DNA of 64,000 nucleotides. Origin: Magnetospirillum moscoviense. Its GTDB lineage: Bacteria > Pseudomonadota > Alphaproteobacteria > Rhodospirillales > Magnetospirillaceae. Location: NCBI RefSeq assembly GCF_001650635.1, contig NZ_LWQU01000043.1, positions 1-64,000 on the forward strand, given 5' to 3'. The notes under the pieces were generated by a model that was not told the origin of the DNA, searched no databases, and saw only the letters and a list, made by a program, of their open reading frames with translations. Of this stretch, positions 28,235 to 37,617 are shown piece by piece. The position numbers and the translations under genes are program-made. How positions within the stretch are numbered: position 1 is the stretch's first letter; each line of letters begins with the position of its first letter.

Positions 28235-28916
28235 CGACCGTGCCTTGTCCGAACTGGCTCGAAGCTCATGGGGGCGCGGGCTGGTTGGGGCGGCCCTTGT
28301 TCATGGGGCGCTGGCTTGCCTGATCCTGGCCTGGCCGGCGCCCGCCCCAACGATCGAGCCGGCGACCATCGTCGAACTGGTGCTGGCCCCGCCGCCGCAG
28401 GCGGCAATCGAGAAAACCTCGCCGCCGGCCGCGACCTTGCCACCGGAACCGCCAGCGGCGCGACCGTTCGCCCAGACGTCGCCGCCGATCCGCGCCAAGT
28501 CCCCTGCCATGTCCGCGGCCAAGCCGGCTCCGGTTGCCGTTTCCCCCGACGGTGCCGCCCCGGCTTTTGCGCCATCCGAACCAAGCCAGGCGGCGGCACC
28601 AGCTCCACAAGGTGCAGCGTCTTCTCCTTTGGTCGAAGACGAGGTCAAGGCGACGCCGCTGTCTCAGCCCAAGCCCTTCTACCCCCGGATAGCCCGCCAG
28701 CGCGGTTGGCAAGGCGTGGTGGTGGTTCGCGTCGGTATCGACGAGGCCGGCCAGACCTGCCATGTCGCGGTTCGCGACAGTTCCGGCCATGCGGTGCTGG
28801 ACGAAGCCGCCCTGGAAACGGTGCGGCAGTGGCGCTTTTCCCCGGCCCGGCAGGGCGGAAGGGCGGTCGCTTCGGCGATCGACGTGCCGATTCGCTTCTC
28901 CCTGACCGAGGGGTGA
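28212..28916 (+). CDS. Energy transducer TonB
   Basis: A 234-residue protein with one N-terminal membrane helix (about 24-42), a Pro/Ala-rich periplasmic linker (about 50-150) and a C-terminal TonB domain (about 155-232) with KPFYPRIARQRGWQGVVVVRV and VLDEAALETVRQWRFSPA. It couples proton motive force, via ExbB/ExbD not present here, to TonB-dependent receptors; the receptor at 24430 is the obvious partner. The domain has a Cys near the QTCHVAV strand, which is uncommon. It ends the operon. Confidence 0.9.
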   Translation: MSIALTIDDRALSELARSSWGRGLVGAALVHGALACLILAWPAPAPTIEPATIVELVLAPPPQAAIEKTSPPAATLPPEPPAARPFAQTSPPIRAKSPAMSAAKPAPVAVSPDGAAPAFAPSEPSQAAAPAPQGAASSPLVEDEVKATPLSQPKPFYPRIARQRGWQGVVVVRVGIDEAGQTCHVAVRDSSGHAVLDEAALETVRQWRFSPARQGGRAVASAIDVPIRFSLTEG

Positions 28917-28935
28917 TGGCATCGGGTATTCACCC

Positions 28936-28959
28936 TATACGTTTGTTGCTGCGTATAAT
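28936..28959 (+). promoter_or_regulatory. Inverted repeat overlapping a TATAAT element, upstream of the MCP gene
   Basis: TATACG (28936-28941) and CGTATA (28952-28957) form an inverted repeat with ten bases between, and the right arm overlaps TATAAT at 28954-28959. It may be the promoter and operator of the MCP gene starting at 29111, though no good -35 element is visible. The rest of the 194-base gap shows nothing else. Confidence 0.4.
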
Positions 28960-29110
28960 TCGCGCCTGTGCGTTTCTACTTCCTTTGGAATCTTGACCTG
29001 AGAGTTGGTTTCATTGTTCTTTGGTGCGGTGCACAATCGAGGAAATTCGCGGCCGGAACCAACCGGACCGCAAGAATAAGAAAATCCTCAGGTTCGGGAT
29101 CAAAGCAGCG

Positions 29111-30799
29111 ATGTTCATCGATAATTGGAGTTTTCGGGCCAAGATGCTGCTGATCGTGGCTGCGTCCATGGTCGGCATGATGGTGATGGTCGGTCTGGGG
29201 CTGTCCAGCCTGCATGACGAACTGCTGAGCGGTCGCCGGGTCAAGACCCAGCATCTGGTCGAAAGCGCGGTGACGCTGGTCGATCATTACGTCGCGCAGG
29301 AGAAGTCGGGGGCCATGACCCGCGAGCAGGCCCAGGGCGCGGCGCTCGCCGCCCTGAAGACGCTGCGTTACGGCGGCTCGGAATATTTCTGGGTCAACGA
29401 TCTGCTGCCGCGCATGGTGATGCACCCGATCAAGCCCGAACTGAACGGCAAGGACCTGTCCGAGTTCAAGGATCCGGCCGGCAAGAAGCTGTTCGTCGCC
29501 TTCGCCGAGGAAGTGCGGGCCAACAAGGCCGGCTTCGTCGATTATCTGTGGCCGAAGCCCGGCTTCGACCAGCCGGTCGCCAAGGTGTCCTTTGTTCAGG
29601 GCGTCGAGGCGTGGGGCTGGGTGGTCGGTTCGGGCATCTATCTCGACGATGTCGAGACCGCCTTCCGTGCCGAGGTCAAGCGCCAGGCGCTGCTGATCGG
29701 CGCCGTGGTGATGCTGGTGCTGGGCCTGTCCTATTGGGTCGGGCGCCGTGTCATCGACGCCCTGGCCGCCATCACCGACGGTATGAACAAGCTGGCCGAT
29801 GGCGACACCGCCGTCGTGATCGATGGCGTCGCCCGCAAGGACGAGATCGGCGCAATGGTCCGCTCGGTCGAGGTGTTTCGCGCCAATGCCCTGGCGGTCA
29901 GCCGCCTGCAAAGCGAGCAGGAGGAAAGCCGCCTGAAGGCCGAGGCCGAGCGGCGCGACACCCTCGAGCACCTGGCCCGCGAACTGGATGCCGGCGTGTC
30001 GTCGGCGGCCCACGCGGTCAATGCGGCGGCCGCCCAGATGCGGGCCACCGCCACCTTGATGAGCGGCTCGGCCGACCGCACCAGCGCCGAGACGGCGGTG
30101 GTGGCCGCCGCCGTGCAACAGACCTCGTCCAATGTCGGAATCGTCGCCGCCGCCGCCGAGGAATTGAACAACTCGGTCGCCGAGATCGGCCATCAGGTCG
30201 GCCAGAGCTCGGCCATCGCCCGCGAGGCGGTTGCCGCCGCCCGGCGCACCGACGAAGTGGTGCGCGGCCTGGCCGCCGCCGCCGGCCGGATCGGCGAGGT
30301 GGTCAGCATGATCAACGCCATCGCCGGCCAGACCAACCTGCTGGCGCTCAATGCCACCATCGAAGCGGCGCGTGCCGGCGAAGCCGGCAAGGGTTTCGCG
30401 GTGGTCGCCAACGAGGTCAAGCATCTGGCCAACCAGACCGCCAAGGCCACCGGAGACATCACCAGCCAGATCAGCGGCATCCAGGCCACCACCTCCGAGG
30501 CGGTCGCCGCCATCAGCGAGATCAGCCGCACCATCGAGGCAATGAACCAGATCGCCGATTCGGTGTCCCAGGCGGTGCAGCAGCAAGGGGCCGCCACCGG
30601 CGAAATCGCCCGCAACGTCGCCGAGGCGGCAAATGGCGCCAGCGAGGTGTCGAACTCGATCGGCACGGTTTCCGAGGCGGTGGCCGAAACCGGCGATGCC
30701 GCCCGCGAGGTGTTGAGCGCCGCCGACTCGCTCGCCCGCGATTCGGAAGGCCTGATGGGCGGTCTCGACCGCTTCCTCAAGGGTGTCAAGGCGATGTGA
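29111..30799 (+). CDS. Methyl-accepting chemotaxis protein with sCache_2 sensor
   Basis: A 562-residue chemoreceptor. It has a first membrane helix (about 11-33), a periplasmic single Cache domain (about 40-188, with the [13 protein letters not shown] and [14 protein letters not shown] motifs of sCache_2), a second membrane helix (about 193-212), HAMP (about 212-262) and a long coiled signalling domain. The tip reads [39 protein letters not shown], the CheA/CheW contact region. sCache_2 domains often bind small organic acids. A longer frame upstream (from 29021) lacks a typical start. It is a single-gene unit as far as can be seen. Confidence 0.93.
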   Translation: MFIDNWSFRAKMLLIVAASMVGMMVMVGLGLSSLHDELLSGRRVKTQHLVESAVTLVDHYVAQEKSGAMTREQAQGAALAALKTLRYGGSEYFWVNDLLPRMVMHPIKPELNGKDLSEFKDPAGKKLFVAFAEEVRANKAGFVDYLWPKPGFDQPVAKVSFVQGVEAWGWVVGSGIYLDDVETAFRAEVKRQALLIGAVVMLVLGLSYWVGRRVIDALAAITDGMNKLADGDTAVVIDGVARKDEIGAMVRSVEVFRANALAVSRLQSEQEESRLKAEAERRDTLEHLARELDAGVSSAAHAVNAAAAQMRATATLMSGSADRTSAETAVVAAAVQQTSSNVGIVAAAAEELNNSVAEIGHQVGQSSAIAREAVAAARRTDEVVRGLAAAAGRIGEVVSMINAIAGQTNLLALNATIEAARAGEAGKGFAVVANEVKHLANQTAKATGDITSQISGIQATTSEAVAAISEISRTIEAMNQIADSVSQAVQQQGAATGEIARNVAEAANGASEVSNSIGTVSEAVAETGDAAREVLSAADSLARDSEGLMGGLDRFLKGVKAM

Positions 30800-30813
30800 T
30801 GCCGGTGTCCTGC

Positions 30814-30841
30814 CCCAGAAATTCGCTTGCGAATTCCTGGG
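30814..30841. repeat. Hairpin after the MCP gene
   Basis: CCCAGAAATTCG (30814-30825) and CGAATTCCTGGG (30830-30841) can form a twelve-position stem with one mismatch and a four-base loop. There is no T-run, so it may be a processing or weak terminator structure. The rest of the gap to 30967 shows nothing recognisable. Confidence 0.4.
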
Positions 30842-30967
30842 AAATGCAGGCCGCGAATCTGTTGAATCGTATGGTAATTCCGATGTCCGCATTTTCATGC
30901 GAACCTCGAAATCACCACGCTGGCGGTCGGGGCCGATACATTCGACCGCTGGTCAAATCACCCATTC

Positions 30968-31002
30968 TTGACGGTGGCCCGACTGTCCATATATCTGTAC
31001 AG
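30968..31002 (+). promoter_or_regulatory. Promoter and operator of the yefM-yoeB pair
   Basis: TTGACG (30968-30973) and TATATC (30990-30995), spaced 16 bases, form a good sigma-70-type promoter. A near-palindrome with left arm CTGTCCATAT and right arm ATCTGTACAG (30983-31002, 8 of 10 matching) covers the -10 element. It carries one exact TGTACA core in the right arm; YefM antitoxins bind TGTACA-type repeats in other bacteria, so autorepression is likely. Confidence 0.6.
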
Positions 31003-31026
31003 GCGGGCCGCCGGAGGATGAGCGTC

Positions 31027-31281
31027 ATGGACAGTTGCAGCTATACCGACCTGCGTTCGCACCTGCGCGAGCGTCTGGACGAAGTCCATGCCAGCCGAGC
31101 ACCCTTGCTGGTGACCCGTCAGAATGCGCCGTCCGCCGTGCTGCTCGACAAGGATGAATACGACAGCATCATGGAAACCCTGCACCTGCTGCGTGGCCCG
31201 GCCAATGCCACCCGTCTGCTGGATTCCATCGCCCAGGCCGAGGCCGGCCAACTGGCGACAGGGGCGCTGATCGAGCCGTGA
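31027..31281 (+). CDS. yefM: YefM/Phd-type antitoxin
   Basis: An 84-residue antitoxin: N-terminal Phd/YefM DNA-binding part (SYTDLRSHLRERLDEVHASRAPLLVTRQ, then SAVLLDKDEYDSIMETLHLL) and a short C-terminal tail that should wrap the toxin. It would neutralise the YoeB-like RNase encoded next and repress the shared promoter. GGAGG lies nine bases before ATG 31027; the upstream ATG at 31018 directly abuts the same GGAGG and is less likely. The stop overlaps the toxin start (GTGA), typical of coupled toxin-antitoxin pairs. Confidence 0.9.
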   Translation: MDSCSYTDLRSHLRERLDEVHASRAPLLVTRQNAPSAVLLDKDEYDSIMETLHLLRGPANATRLLDSIAQAEAGQLATGALIEP

Positions 31282-31544
31282 ACCTGCTGTGGACGGCGTC
31301 CGCGTGGGATGATTATCTCTATTGGCAGAGAACAGACCCGGATGTGCTGACCCGCCTCAACGCGTTGGTCCGCGATGCCCATCGCTCGCCATTCGCCGGG
31401 TTGGGCAAGCCCGAGCCCCTGAAGGGAAGTCTGAAGGGCTGGTGGTCGCGCCGGATCACCGCCGAGCACCGGCTGGTCTACCGCATCGTCGGGTTTGGTG
31501 AGGGGCAGCGGCTGGAGATTGTCCAGTGCCGCTATCATTACTGA
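31278..31544 (+). CDS. yoeB: YoeB-type mRNA-cleaving toxin
   Basis: An 88-residue ribosome-dependent mRNA endonuclease of the RelE superfamily. It starts with GTG, overlapping the yefM stop. The family signatures are WTASAWDDYLYWQ at the N-terminus, GKPEPLKGSLKGWWSRRITAEHRLVYRI in the middle (including the general acid/base region ending in E-H-R-L) and the C-terminal CRYHY, whose His and Tyr are catalytic in YoeB. All of these residues are present, so the toxin should be active. Confidence 0.93.
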   Translation: MNLLWTASAWDDYLYWQRTDPDVLTRLNALVRDAHRSPFAGLGKPEPLKGSLKGWWSRRITAEHRLVYRIVGFGEGQRLEIVQCRYHY

Positions 31545-32567
31545 TCATCCGCCACGGGCCGGCGTGTCAAGCAGCCAATCATCCACCAGCCGCCGGGCGA
31601 TGGCGTCGGGGCGGGGCAGGAAGGGGCGGCCGCTGCCGTCGGTGCGGTGCGCATCGGAAAACTCGGCGGCGATGCGGGCCTTGCTGAACCATTGGGCGTC
31701 TTCCAACTCGTCCGGATCGGGGGCCAGGGTGCCCCCGATGGCGGTGGCGGAAAAGCCCAGCATCAAGGATGACGGAAACGGCCAGGGCTGGCCGCCGTGA
31801 TAGCGGACCGCCGCCACCTCGATGCCGCTTTCCTCACGCACTTCGCGGGCGACCGCCTCTTCCAGGGTCTCGCCCGGCTCGACGAAGCCGGCCAGCACCG
31901 ACCACATGCCGGGCGCCCAGATCTTCTGGCGATGCATCAAGATCGCCGGCTGCCCCGCTTCGTCGGTGCCGTCGACCCGCATGATCACCGCCGGGTCGGT
32001 GCGCGGATAATGCGGCGCGGCGCAAGTCCCATCCTGGCATTGGCGCATGTGGCCGCCTTCGCGCGATTGGGTGGGGGCGCCGCAGATGCCGCAAAAGCGA
32101 GCCCGGCGGTGCCACAGCACCAGGGCGCGGCCATAGGCCAGGATCGCCGCATGATCGGCTGGCAGGGTGCCGCCGACCGCCTTCAACGCGGTCCAGGCGC
32201 CATCCGGCCCCAGGCGTGGCGGCGTGCCGTCGGGCTCGGCCTCAGCCTCGGACAGGTCGGCGGCGAACACCGGCCGCCCGGCCCACAAGCCCAGGAACAC
32301 CGTGACACCCGCAAGGTCGAGCAGGCGCGCGGCGATGTCGCCGGCGGGCATGACCGCGCCTTCCGGGGTGGCGAGCGACAGATCGCGCCATAGCGGCACC
32401 AGCAGCCGGTCGGGACGGCGGACAAGGGCGCCGATCGCCGCGTCGTCGCGGCGTAAATGATGGGCACGGTCCAGCGGAACGGCAGAATAAAGGATGGGGT
32501 CCATAGGGCAAACGATGGCATCGTCGCATGATTCGCACAAGGTCATTGCCATTCTGTCGGGTTTCAT
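31545..32567 (-). CDS. nudC: NAD+ diphosphatase NudC
   Basis: Hydrolyses NADH/NAD+ to NMN and AMP, and in other bacteria removes NAD caps from RNA. The 340-residue protein has an N-terminal NUDIX-N domain (LYSAVPLDRAHHLRRD), a zinc ribbon (CGICG ... CQDGTC), and the Nudix box GFVEPGETLEEAVAREVREESGIEV. The NudC signature (S)QPWPFPS is present as GQPWPFPS. Met22 (MDPILYS) is an alternative start that matches the family N-terminus better; neither start has a good Shine-Dalgarno. It is convergent with yoeB, with the stop codons adjacent. Confidence 0.92.
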   Translation of the reverse strand: MKPDRMAMTLCESCDDAIVCPMDPILYSAVPLDRAHHLRRDDAAIGALVRRPDRLLVPLWRDLSLATPEGAVMPAGDIAARLLDLAGVTVFLGLWAGRPVFAADLSEAEAEPDGTPPRLGPDGAWTALKAVGGTLPADHAAILAYGRALVLWHRRARFCGICGAPTQSREGGHMRQCQDGTCAAPHYPRTDPAVIMRVDGTDEAGQPAILMHRQKIWAPGMWSVLAGFVEPGETLEEAVAREVREESGIEVAAVRYHGGQPWPFPSSLMLGFSATAIGGTLAPDPDELEDAQWFSKARIAAEFSDAHRTDGSGRPFLPRPDAIARRLVDDWLLDTPARGG

Positions 32568-32593
32568 GAAAATGGGGGTTCCTGGGGGAGACG

Positions 32594-34258
32594 ATGATCG
32601 ATCAAAGCGCGCTGCTAGAGACCTTGCTGGAGACGATCCGTGACGCCGTCGTTGTGTGCGACGCCGAGCGACGTCTGGTGCGTGTCAACAAGGCCTTCGA
32701 GGTGATGACCGGCCACTCGACCGAGGGGCTGGTCGAAGGCGACGATCGCTTCGCCAGCGTCGCCCGCAAATCCTTGCTCGAGGCGGTCTCGGCCAAGGGT
32801 GGGCGCTGGCAGGGCAATGTCGCTTGCGTCGGCGGCACCGAGAAGGCGGTGGTGATCAGCACCTCGGCCGTCAACGGGCCGGGAACCGACTTTCCCTGTT
32901 ATTACCTGGGGCTGGTCCGCTTGGCCGCCGATGCCGCGCGCGACACCGGCGAGCAGCGTTTCGGCCACGACCAGCTGACCGGCCTGCCCAACCGCGACAT
33001 CTTCGGCGACCGCGTCGATCGCGCCGTGCTGACCTGCAATCGCGTCGGCGGTTCGGTCGCGCTGCTGATGATGGGCCTGGACCGCTTCACCATGGTCAAC
33101 GACGCGCTGGGCCATGCCGCCGGCGACCGTTTGCTGATCGAGGTGTCCAACCGTCTGCGCCACTGCATCCGCGAGACCGACACCGTGGTCCGTCTTGACG
33201 GCGACAAGTTCGCCATGGTGATGACCATCGCCGACATGGACGACAGCGTCATCGTCGCCGAGAAGGTGCTGCATTCCATCAAGCAGCCTTTCGCGATGGA
33301 TGGGCAAGAGGTGGTGGTGACCTTCTCGATCGGTATCGCGCTGTTCCCGCAGGATGCGCCCGACGCCTCGGGGCTGGTCAAGCAGGCGGAAAACGCGCTG
33401 CATCACGCCAAGGTGTCGGGGCGCAACCAGTACCAGTTCTTCTCGAAGGACATGAACCGCAAGGCCAAGGTCCGCCTGGATCTGGAATCGCGGATGCGCC
33501 GGGCCCTGGTCAACGAGGAATTCACCGTTTTCTATCAGCCCAAGGTGTCGGCCGACGACGATCGTCTGGTCGGGGCCGAGGCGCTGGTGCGCTGGATCGA
33601 TCCCGACAAGGGCATGATCGGCCCCGGCGAATTCATCCCCGTCGCCGAGGAAACCGGCCTGATCGAGCAGATCGGCTCGTGGGTGCTGCGCCGCTCGTGC
33701 GAGCAGACCATCGGCTGGCAGAAGATGGGCTTAAGCCCGGTCAAGGTGTCGGTCAACGTTTCGGCCCGTCAGTTCCGCTCGCGCGCCTTCATCGACATCG
33801 TCACCGGGGTCCTGGGCGATACCGGCCTAGACCCCAAGTGGCTGGAACTGGAAATCACCGAAAGCATGCTGATGAACGACGTCGAATCGGCGGTGCGCAA
33901 GATGGGCGCCATTCGCGATCTGGGCGTCGGCCTGTCCATCGACGATTTCGGCACCGGCTATTCGTCGCTGTCCTATCTGGGGCGCTTTCCCATCACCACC
34001 TTGAAGATCGACCGCGCCTTCATCGCCGACGTCGATACAAACCCCAAGACCGCCGAGATCGCCCGGGCCATCATCGGCCTGTCGCAGGGCCTGAACCTGG
34101 AAGTAGTGGCCGAAGGCTGCGAGATATCCGAGCATGTCGCCTTCCTCAAGGAACATGGCTGCTCGACCATCCAGGGGTACTATTACTCCAAGCCAGTGCC
34201 GGCCGAACAATTCCAGCAGATGCTGCAGGCCGGGCGCGTTCCCCGCCCGAAAGACTGA
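32594..34258 (+). CDS. PAS-GGDEF-EAL protein with degenerate GGDEF (likely c-di-GMP phosphodiesterase)
   Basis: A 554-residue cytoplasmic signalling protein: PAS (about 5-110), GGDEF (about 125-285), EAL (about 295-545). The cyclase motif is DGDKF instead of GGDEF, so diguanylate cyclase activity is unlikely. The EAL domain keeps its catalytic residues: EALVRW, LEITES, SIDDFGTGYSSLSYL, KIDRAF and VVAEGCE. It should degrade c-di-GMP, with the degenerate GGDEF perhaps sensing GTP, as known for other members. It is divergent from nudC and lies upstream of the nap promoter region. Confidence 0.92.
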   Translation: MIDQSALLETLLETIRDAVVVCDAERRLVRVNKAFEVMTGHSTEGLVEGDDRFASVARKSLLEAVSAKGGRWQGNVACVGGTEKAVVISTSAVNGPGTDFPCYYLGLVRLAADAARDTGEQRFGHDQLTGLPNRDIFGDRVDRAVLTCNRVGGSVALLMMGLDRFTMVNDALGHAAGDRLLIEVSNRLRHCIRETDTVVRLDGDKFAMVMTIADMDDSVIVAEKVLHSIKQPFAMDGQEVVVTFSIGIALFPQDAPDASGLVKQAENALHHAKVSGRNQYQFFSKDMNRKAKVRLDLESRMRRALVNEEFTVFYQPKVSADDDRLVGAEALVRWIDPDKGMIGPGEFIPVAEETGLIEQIGSWVLRRSCEQTIGWQKMGLSPVKVSVNVSARQFRSRAFIDIVTGVLGDTGLDPKWLELEITESMLMNDVESAVRKMGAIRDLGVGLSIDDFGTGYSSLSYLGRFPITTLKIDRAFIADVDTNPKTAEIARAIIGLSQGLNLEVVAEGCEISEHVAFLKEHGCSTIQGYYYSKPVPAEQFQQMLQAGRVPRPKD

Positions 34259-34348
34259 TATCTTTCGGTACCATAGCCGACATTTCAATCTCTGCGCGTA
34301 AATACCAGAGCGGTGGAGTCGGATAACCCCTTACGGATTGTGGGGTTG

Positions 34349-34362
34349 TTGACCAAAGTCAA
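34349..34362 (+). promoter_or_regulatory. Perfect Fnr/DNR-type palindrome upstream of nap
   Basis: TTGACCAAAGTCAA is a perfect TTGAC-N4-GTCAA palindrome, the best in the window. It lies 80 bases before the napF start, fitting activation with the centre at about -41.5. Its CAAA centre is shared with the nirS and nirT boxes. Confidence 0.75.
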
Positions 34363-34442
34363 ACCGCCTACCCTAACGCAGTGGCACTGTTCAGCCTGTC
34401 GGGTCCTTCTGGGGAGTGGGACCTTGAATGTGAGGCAGAGCG

Positions 34443-34757
34443 ATGACGGGACCCTTATCCCGCCGGGCCCTTTTCGGACGGTCCGACGATCGCAGTGAAC
34501 AGAGTGAGTTGCGACCGAAGGTGGCGGTCGTGGCGGCGGGCTGTCTGGCCGTCCGCGGCGTCACCTGTGTCGCCTGCGCCGATCCTTGCGAGCCCCGCGC
34601 CCTTCGCATCCGCCCCATGCTGGGCGGTCGCGCCATGCCGATGATCGATGCCGCCACCTGCACCGGCTGCGGCGACTGCCTGGCGGTCTGCCCGGTGGGT
34701 GCGCTTTCCCTGCAACCGGTGGATCCCGCCGCATCGGAGATAAAATCATGCGCATGA
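34443..34757 (+). CDS. napF: Short NapF-like ferredoxin
   Basis: A 104-residue iron-sulfur protein at the head of the nap operon. It carries one complete [4Fe-4S] motif, CTGCGDCLAVCP, and an earlier Cys group (CLAVRGVTCVACADPCEP) that can bind a second cluster. The usual NapF is about 160 residues with more clusters, so this corresponds to the C-terminal half or a trimmed form, though the N-terminus PLSRRALFG looks like the standard NapF start. NapF is cytoplasmic and helps mature NapA before Tat export. Its last bases overlap napD. Confidence 0.75.
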   Translation: MTGPLSRRALFGRSDDRSEQSELRPKVAVVAAGCLAVRGVTCVACADPCEPRALRIRPMLGGRAMPMIDAATCTGCGDCLAVCPVGALSLQPVDPAASEIKSCA

Positions 34758-35056
34758 ATGCCTTTGTGGCCCGCGAGCGCGCGGCGCCGCCGGTCGAACC
34801 CGTCAATATCTGCGGCGTGCTGGTGCACGCCCAACCTGATCAAAGGGTGGCCGTCAAGGCCGCCCTGGAAGAATTGCCCGGAACCGAGGTCCATACCATG
34901 ACCGACGAGGGCAAATTGATCGTCGTCGTCGAGGACGCCGACGGCCAGTGGGCGAGTGAGACCATCACCCGCTTTTACGACGTCGAGGGAATCCTGTCGG
35001 TGGCCCTCGTTTACCATCATTTCGATAATGAGCTGGAAGGGGAGATCGTTCCATGA
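34748..35056 (+). CDS. napD: NapA-specific chaperone NapD
   Basis: A 102-residue cytoplasmic chaperone that binds the NapA Tat signal peptide and holds back export until the cofactor is inserted. The family core is [43 protein letters not shown] and [20 protein letters not shown] seven bases before ATG 34748 supports that start; a second ATG follows two codons later. It overlaps napF by ten bases and napA by four (ATGA). Confidence 0.9.
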   Translation: MRMNAFVARERAAPPVEPVNICGVLVHAQPDQRVAVKAALEELPGTEVHTMTDEGKLIVVVEDADGQWASETITRFYDVEGILSVALVYHHFDNELEGEIVP

Positions 35057-37554
35057 GCCTCAGCAGGCGCGACTTCATCAAGGCCAATGCGGCCGCCGCG
35101 ACCGCGGCCGCCGCTGGCATCGCGGTGCCCGCAGTGGCGCAGCCGGCCAAGGCCAACATCCGCTGGGACAAGGGCGTGTGCCGGTTCTGCGGGACCGGTT
35201 GCGGCGTGCTGGTCGGCGTGCAGGACGGACGGGTGGTCGCCACCCAGGGCGATCCCGACGCTCCGGTCAACCGTGGCCTGAACTGCATCAAGGGCTATTT
35301 CCTGTCCAAGATCATGTATGGCAACGACCGTCTGACCAAGCCGCTGTTGCGCATGAAGAACGGCAAGTTCGACAAGAACGGCGAGTTCGCGCCGATCTCG
35401 TGGGACCAGGCCTTCGACATCATGGCCGAGAAGTGGAAGGAACAGCTGAAGAAGCCCGACGGTCAGACCCGGGTCGGCATGTTCGCCTCGGGCCAGTGGA
35501 CCATCTGGGAAGGCTATGCCGCCGTCAAGCTGATGAAGGGCGGTTTCAGGTCCAACAACATCGATCCCAACGCGCGCCATTGCATGGCCTCGGCGGTGAC
35601 CGGCTTCATGCGCACCTTCGGCATCGACGAGCCGATGGGCTGCTATGATGACATCGAGCATGCCGACGCCTTCGTGCTGTGGGGCTCGAACATGGCCGAG
35701 ATGCATCCGATCTTGTGGTCGCGCCTGACCGATAGGCGCCTGACCCACGAAGGCTGCAAGGTCGCCGTGCTGTCGACCTATGAACACAAATCGTTCGACC
35801 TGGCCGATATCCCGATGGTGTTCACGCCCAACACCGACCTGGCCATCTTGAACTTCATCTGCAACTACATCATCCAGACCGGCGCGGTGAACAAGGCGTT
35901 CGTCGATAAGGCGGTCAACTTCAAGAAGGGCGTTACCGACATCGGCTTCGGCCTGCGCCCGACCCATCCGCTGGAGCAGGCGGCCGGCAATAACGGCTAT
36001 GGCGAAGGCAAGGGCGACCCCAACAAGGTCGAGAACTTCACCTTCGACGAGTTCAAGGCCTTTGTGTCGGAATACACCGTCGAAAAGGTGTCGAAGCTGT
36101 CGGGCGTGCCCGAAGACAAGCTGATCGCCATGGCCAAGCTCTATGCCGATCCCAAGGTCAAGGTCACCTCGTTCTGGACCATGGGCTTCAACCAGCATAC
36201 GCGCGGCACGTGGGTCAACAACATGATCTACAACGTGCATCTGCTGGTCGGAAAGATTTCCGAACCCGGCAACAGCCCGTTCTCGCTGACCGGCCAACCC
36301 TCGGCCTGCGGCACCGCCCGCGAGGTCGGCACCTTCGCCCATCGTCTGCCCGCCGACATGGTGGTGATGAACGAAGGCCACCGCAAGGCCACCGAGGAAA
36401 TCTGGAAGCTGCCGCCCGGCACGCTGAACCCCAAGATCGGTTATCACGCCGTGCTGCAGCATCGCATGCTGAAGGATGGCAAGCTGAACGCCTATTGGGT
36501 GATGTGCACCAACAACATGCAGACCGCCCCCAACATGAACGAGGAAGGCTATCCGGGTTATCGGAACCCCGAGGCGTTCGTGGTGGTGTCCGATCCCTAT
36601 CCCACCGTCACCGCGCTGTCGGCCGACCTGATCCTGCCCACCGCCATGTGGATGGAGAAGGAAGGCGCCTACGGCAACGCCGAGCGCCGCACCCAATTCT
36701 GGCGCCAGCAGGTCAAGGCCCCGGGCGAGGCCCGGTCCGACCTGTGGCAGATGATGGAATTCGCCAAGCGCTTCAAGATGGAGGAGGTCTGGCCGGCCGA
36801 ATTGCTGGACAAGGCGCCGCAATACAAGGGCAAGACCGTCTTCGACGTGATGTTCGCCAACGGCACCGTCAACAAGTTCCCGTTGTCCGACCTGCAGGCC
36901 GGCCACGACAACGACGAGAGCAAGGCGTTCGGCTTCTATGCCCAGAAGGGCCTGTTCGAGGAATATGCCGCCTTCGGTCGTGGCCATGCGCACGATCTTG
37001 GGCCGTTCGACCTGTACCACAAGTCGCGCGGCCTGCGTTGGCCGGTGGTCGATGGCAAGGAAACCCTGTGGCGCTTCCGCGAGGGCTACGACCCCTATGT
37101 CAAGGCCGGCGAGGGGGTCAAGTTCTACGGCAAGCCCGACGGCAAGGCGTGGATCATCGCCCTGCCTTACCAGGACCCGCCGGAAAAGCCGGATGCCGAG
37201 TTCAATCTGTGGCTGTGCACAGGCCGCGTGCTGGAACATTGGCATTCGGGCTCGATGACCCGGCGCGTGCCGGAACTGCACAAGGCGGTTCCCAACGCGG
37301 TGTGCTTCATGCACCCCAACGACGCCAAGAGCAGGAATCTGCGCAACGGCGACGTCGTCAAGGTCAAGAGCCGGCGCGGCGAAATCAACCTGCGTCTGGA
37401 TACGCGCGGCCGCAACCGCGTGCCGGAAGGGCTGATCTTCGTTCCGTTCTTCGATGAAAGCATCCTGGTCAACAAGCTGACCCTGGATGCCACCTGCCCG
37501 ATCTCGAAAGAGACCGACTTCAAGAAGTGCGCGGTCAAGGTCGAGAAGGCCTAG
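35053..37554 (+). CDS. napA: Periplasmic nitrate reductase catalytic subunit NapA
   Basis: Reduces nitrate to nitrite in the periplasm. The 833-residue precursor has a Tat signal (SRRDFIK), a [4Fe-4S] motif CRFCGTGC with its fourth Cys in GLNCIKGYF, and the bis-MGD molybdenum domains. The molybdenum-ligating Cys lies in [10 protein letters not shown] (about residue 177). Other expected segments, such as [15 protein letters not shown] and [11 protein letters not shown], are present and the length is normal. It overlaps napD by four bases; a 63-base gap with a hairpin separates it from napG. Confidence 0.97.
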   Translation: MSLSRRDFIKANAAAATAAAAGIAVPAVAQPAKANIRWDKGVCRFCGTGCGVLVGVQDGRVVATQGDPDAPVNRGLNCIKGYFLSKIMYGNDRLTKPLLRMKNGKFDKNGEFAPISWDQAFDIMAEKWKEQLKKPDGQTRVGMFASGQWTIWEGYAAVKLMKGGFRSNNIDPNARHCMASAVTGFMRTFGIDEPMGCYDDIEHADAFVLWGSNMAEMHPILWSRLTDRRLTHEGCKVAVLSTYEHKSFDLADIPMVFTPNTDLAILNFICNYIIQTGAVNKAFVDKAVNFKKGVTDIGFGLRPTHPLEQAAGNNGYGEGKGDPNKVENFTFDEFKAFVSEYTVEKVSKLSGVPEDKLIAMAKLYADPKVKVTSFWTMGFNQHTRGTWVNNMIYNVHLLVGKISEPGNSPFSLTGQPSACGTAREVGTFAHRLPADMVVMNEGHRKATEEIWKLPPGTLNPKIGYHAVLQHRMLKDGKLNAYWVMCTNNMQTAPNMNEEGYPGYRNPEAFVVVSDPYPTVTALSADLILPTAMWMEKEGAYGNAERRTQFWRQQVKAPGEARSDLWQMMEFAKRFKMEEVWPAELLDKAPQYKGKTVFDVMFANGTVNKFPLSDLQAGHDNDESKAFGFYAQKGLFEEYAAFGRGHAHDLGPFDLYHKSRGLRWPVVDGKETLWRFREGYDPYVKAGEGVKFYGKPDGKAWIIALPYQDPPEKPDAEFNLWLCTGRVLEHWHSGSMTRRVPELHKAVPNAVCFMHPNDAKSRNLRNGDVVKVKSRRGEINLRLDTRGRNRVPEGLIFVPFFDESILVNKLTLDATCPISKETDFKKCAVKVEKA

Positions 37555-37573
37555 CTCGCGCGTGGTGATCAAG

Positions 37574-37599
37574 GGGGCCGCTCGCGGGCGGGCGGCCCC
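37574..37599 (+). other. GC-rich hairpin between napA and napG
   Basis: GGGGCCGC (37574-37581) pairs perfectly with GCGGCCCC (37592-37599) around a ten-base loop. There is no T-run. Located in the only sizeable gap inside the nap operon, it may adjust mRNA stability so that napA is made in excess of the membrane module. Confidence 0.5.
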
Positions 37600-37617
37600 G
37601 GCCCGGATGAGGTGACG

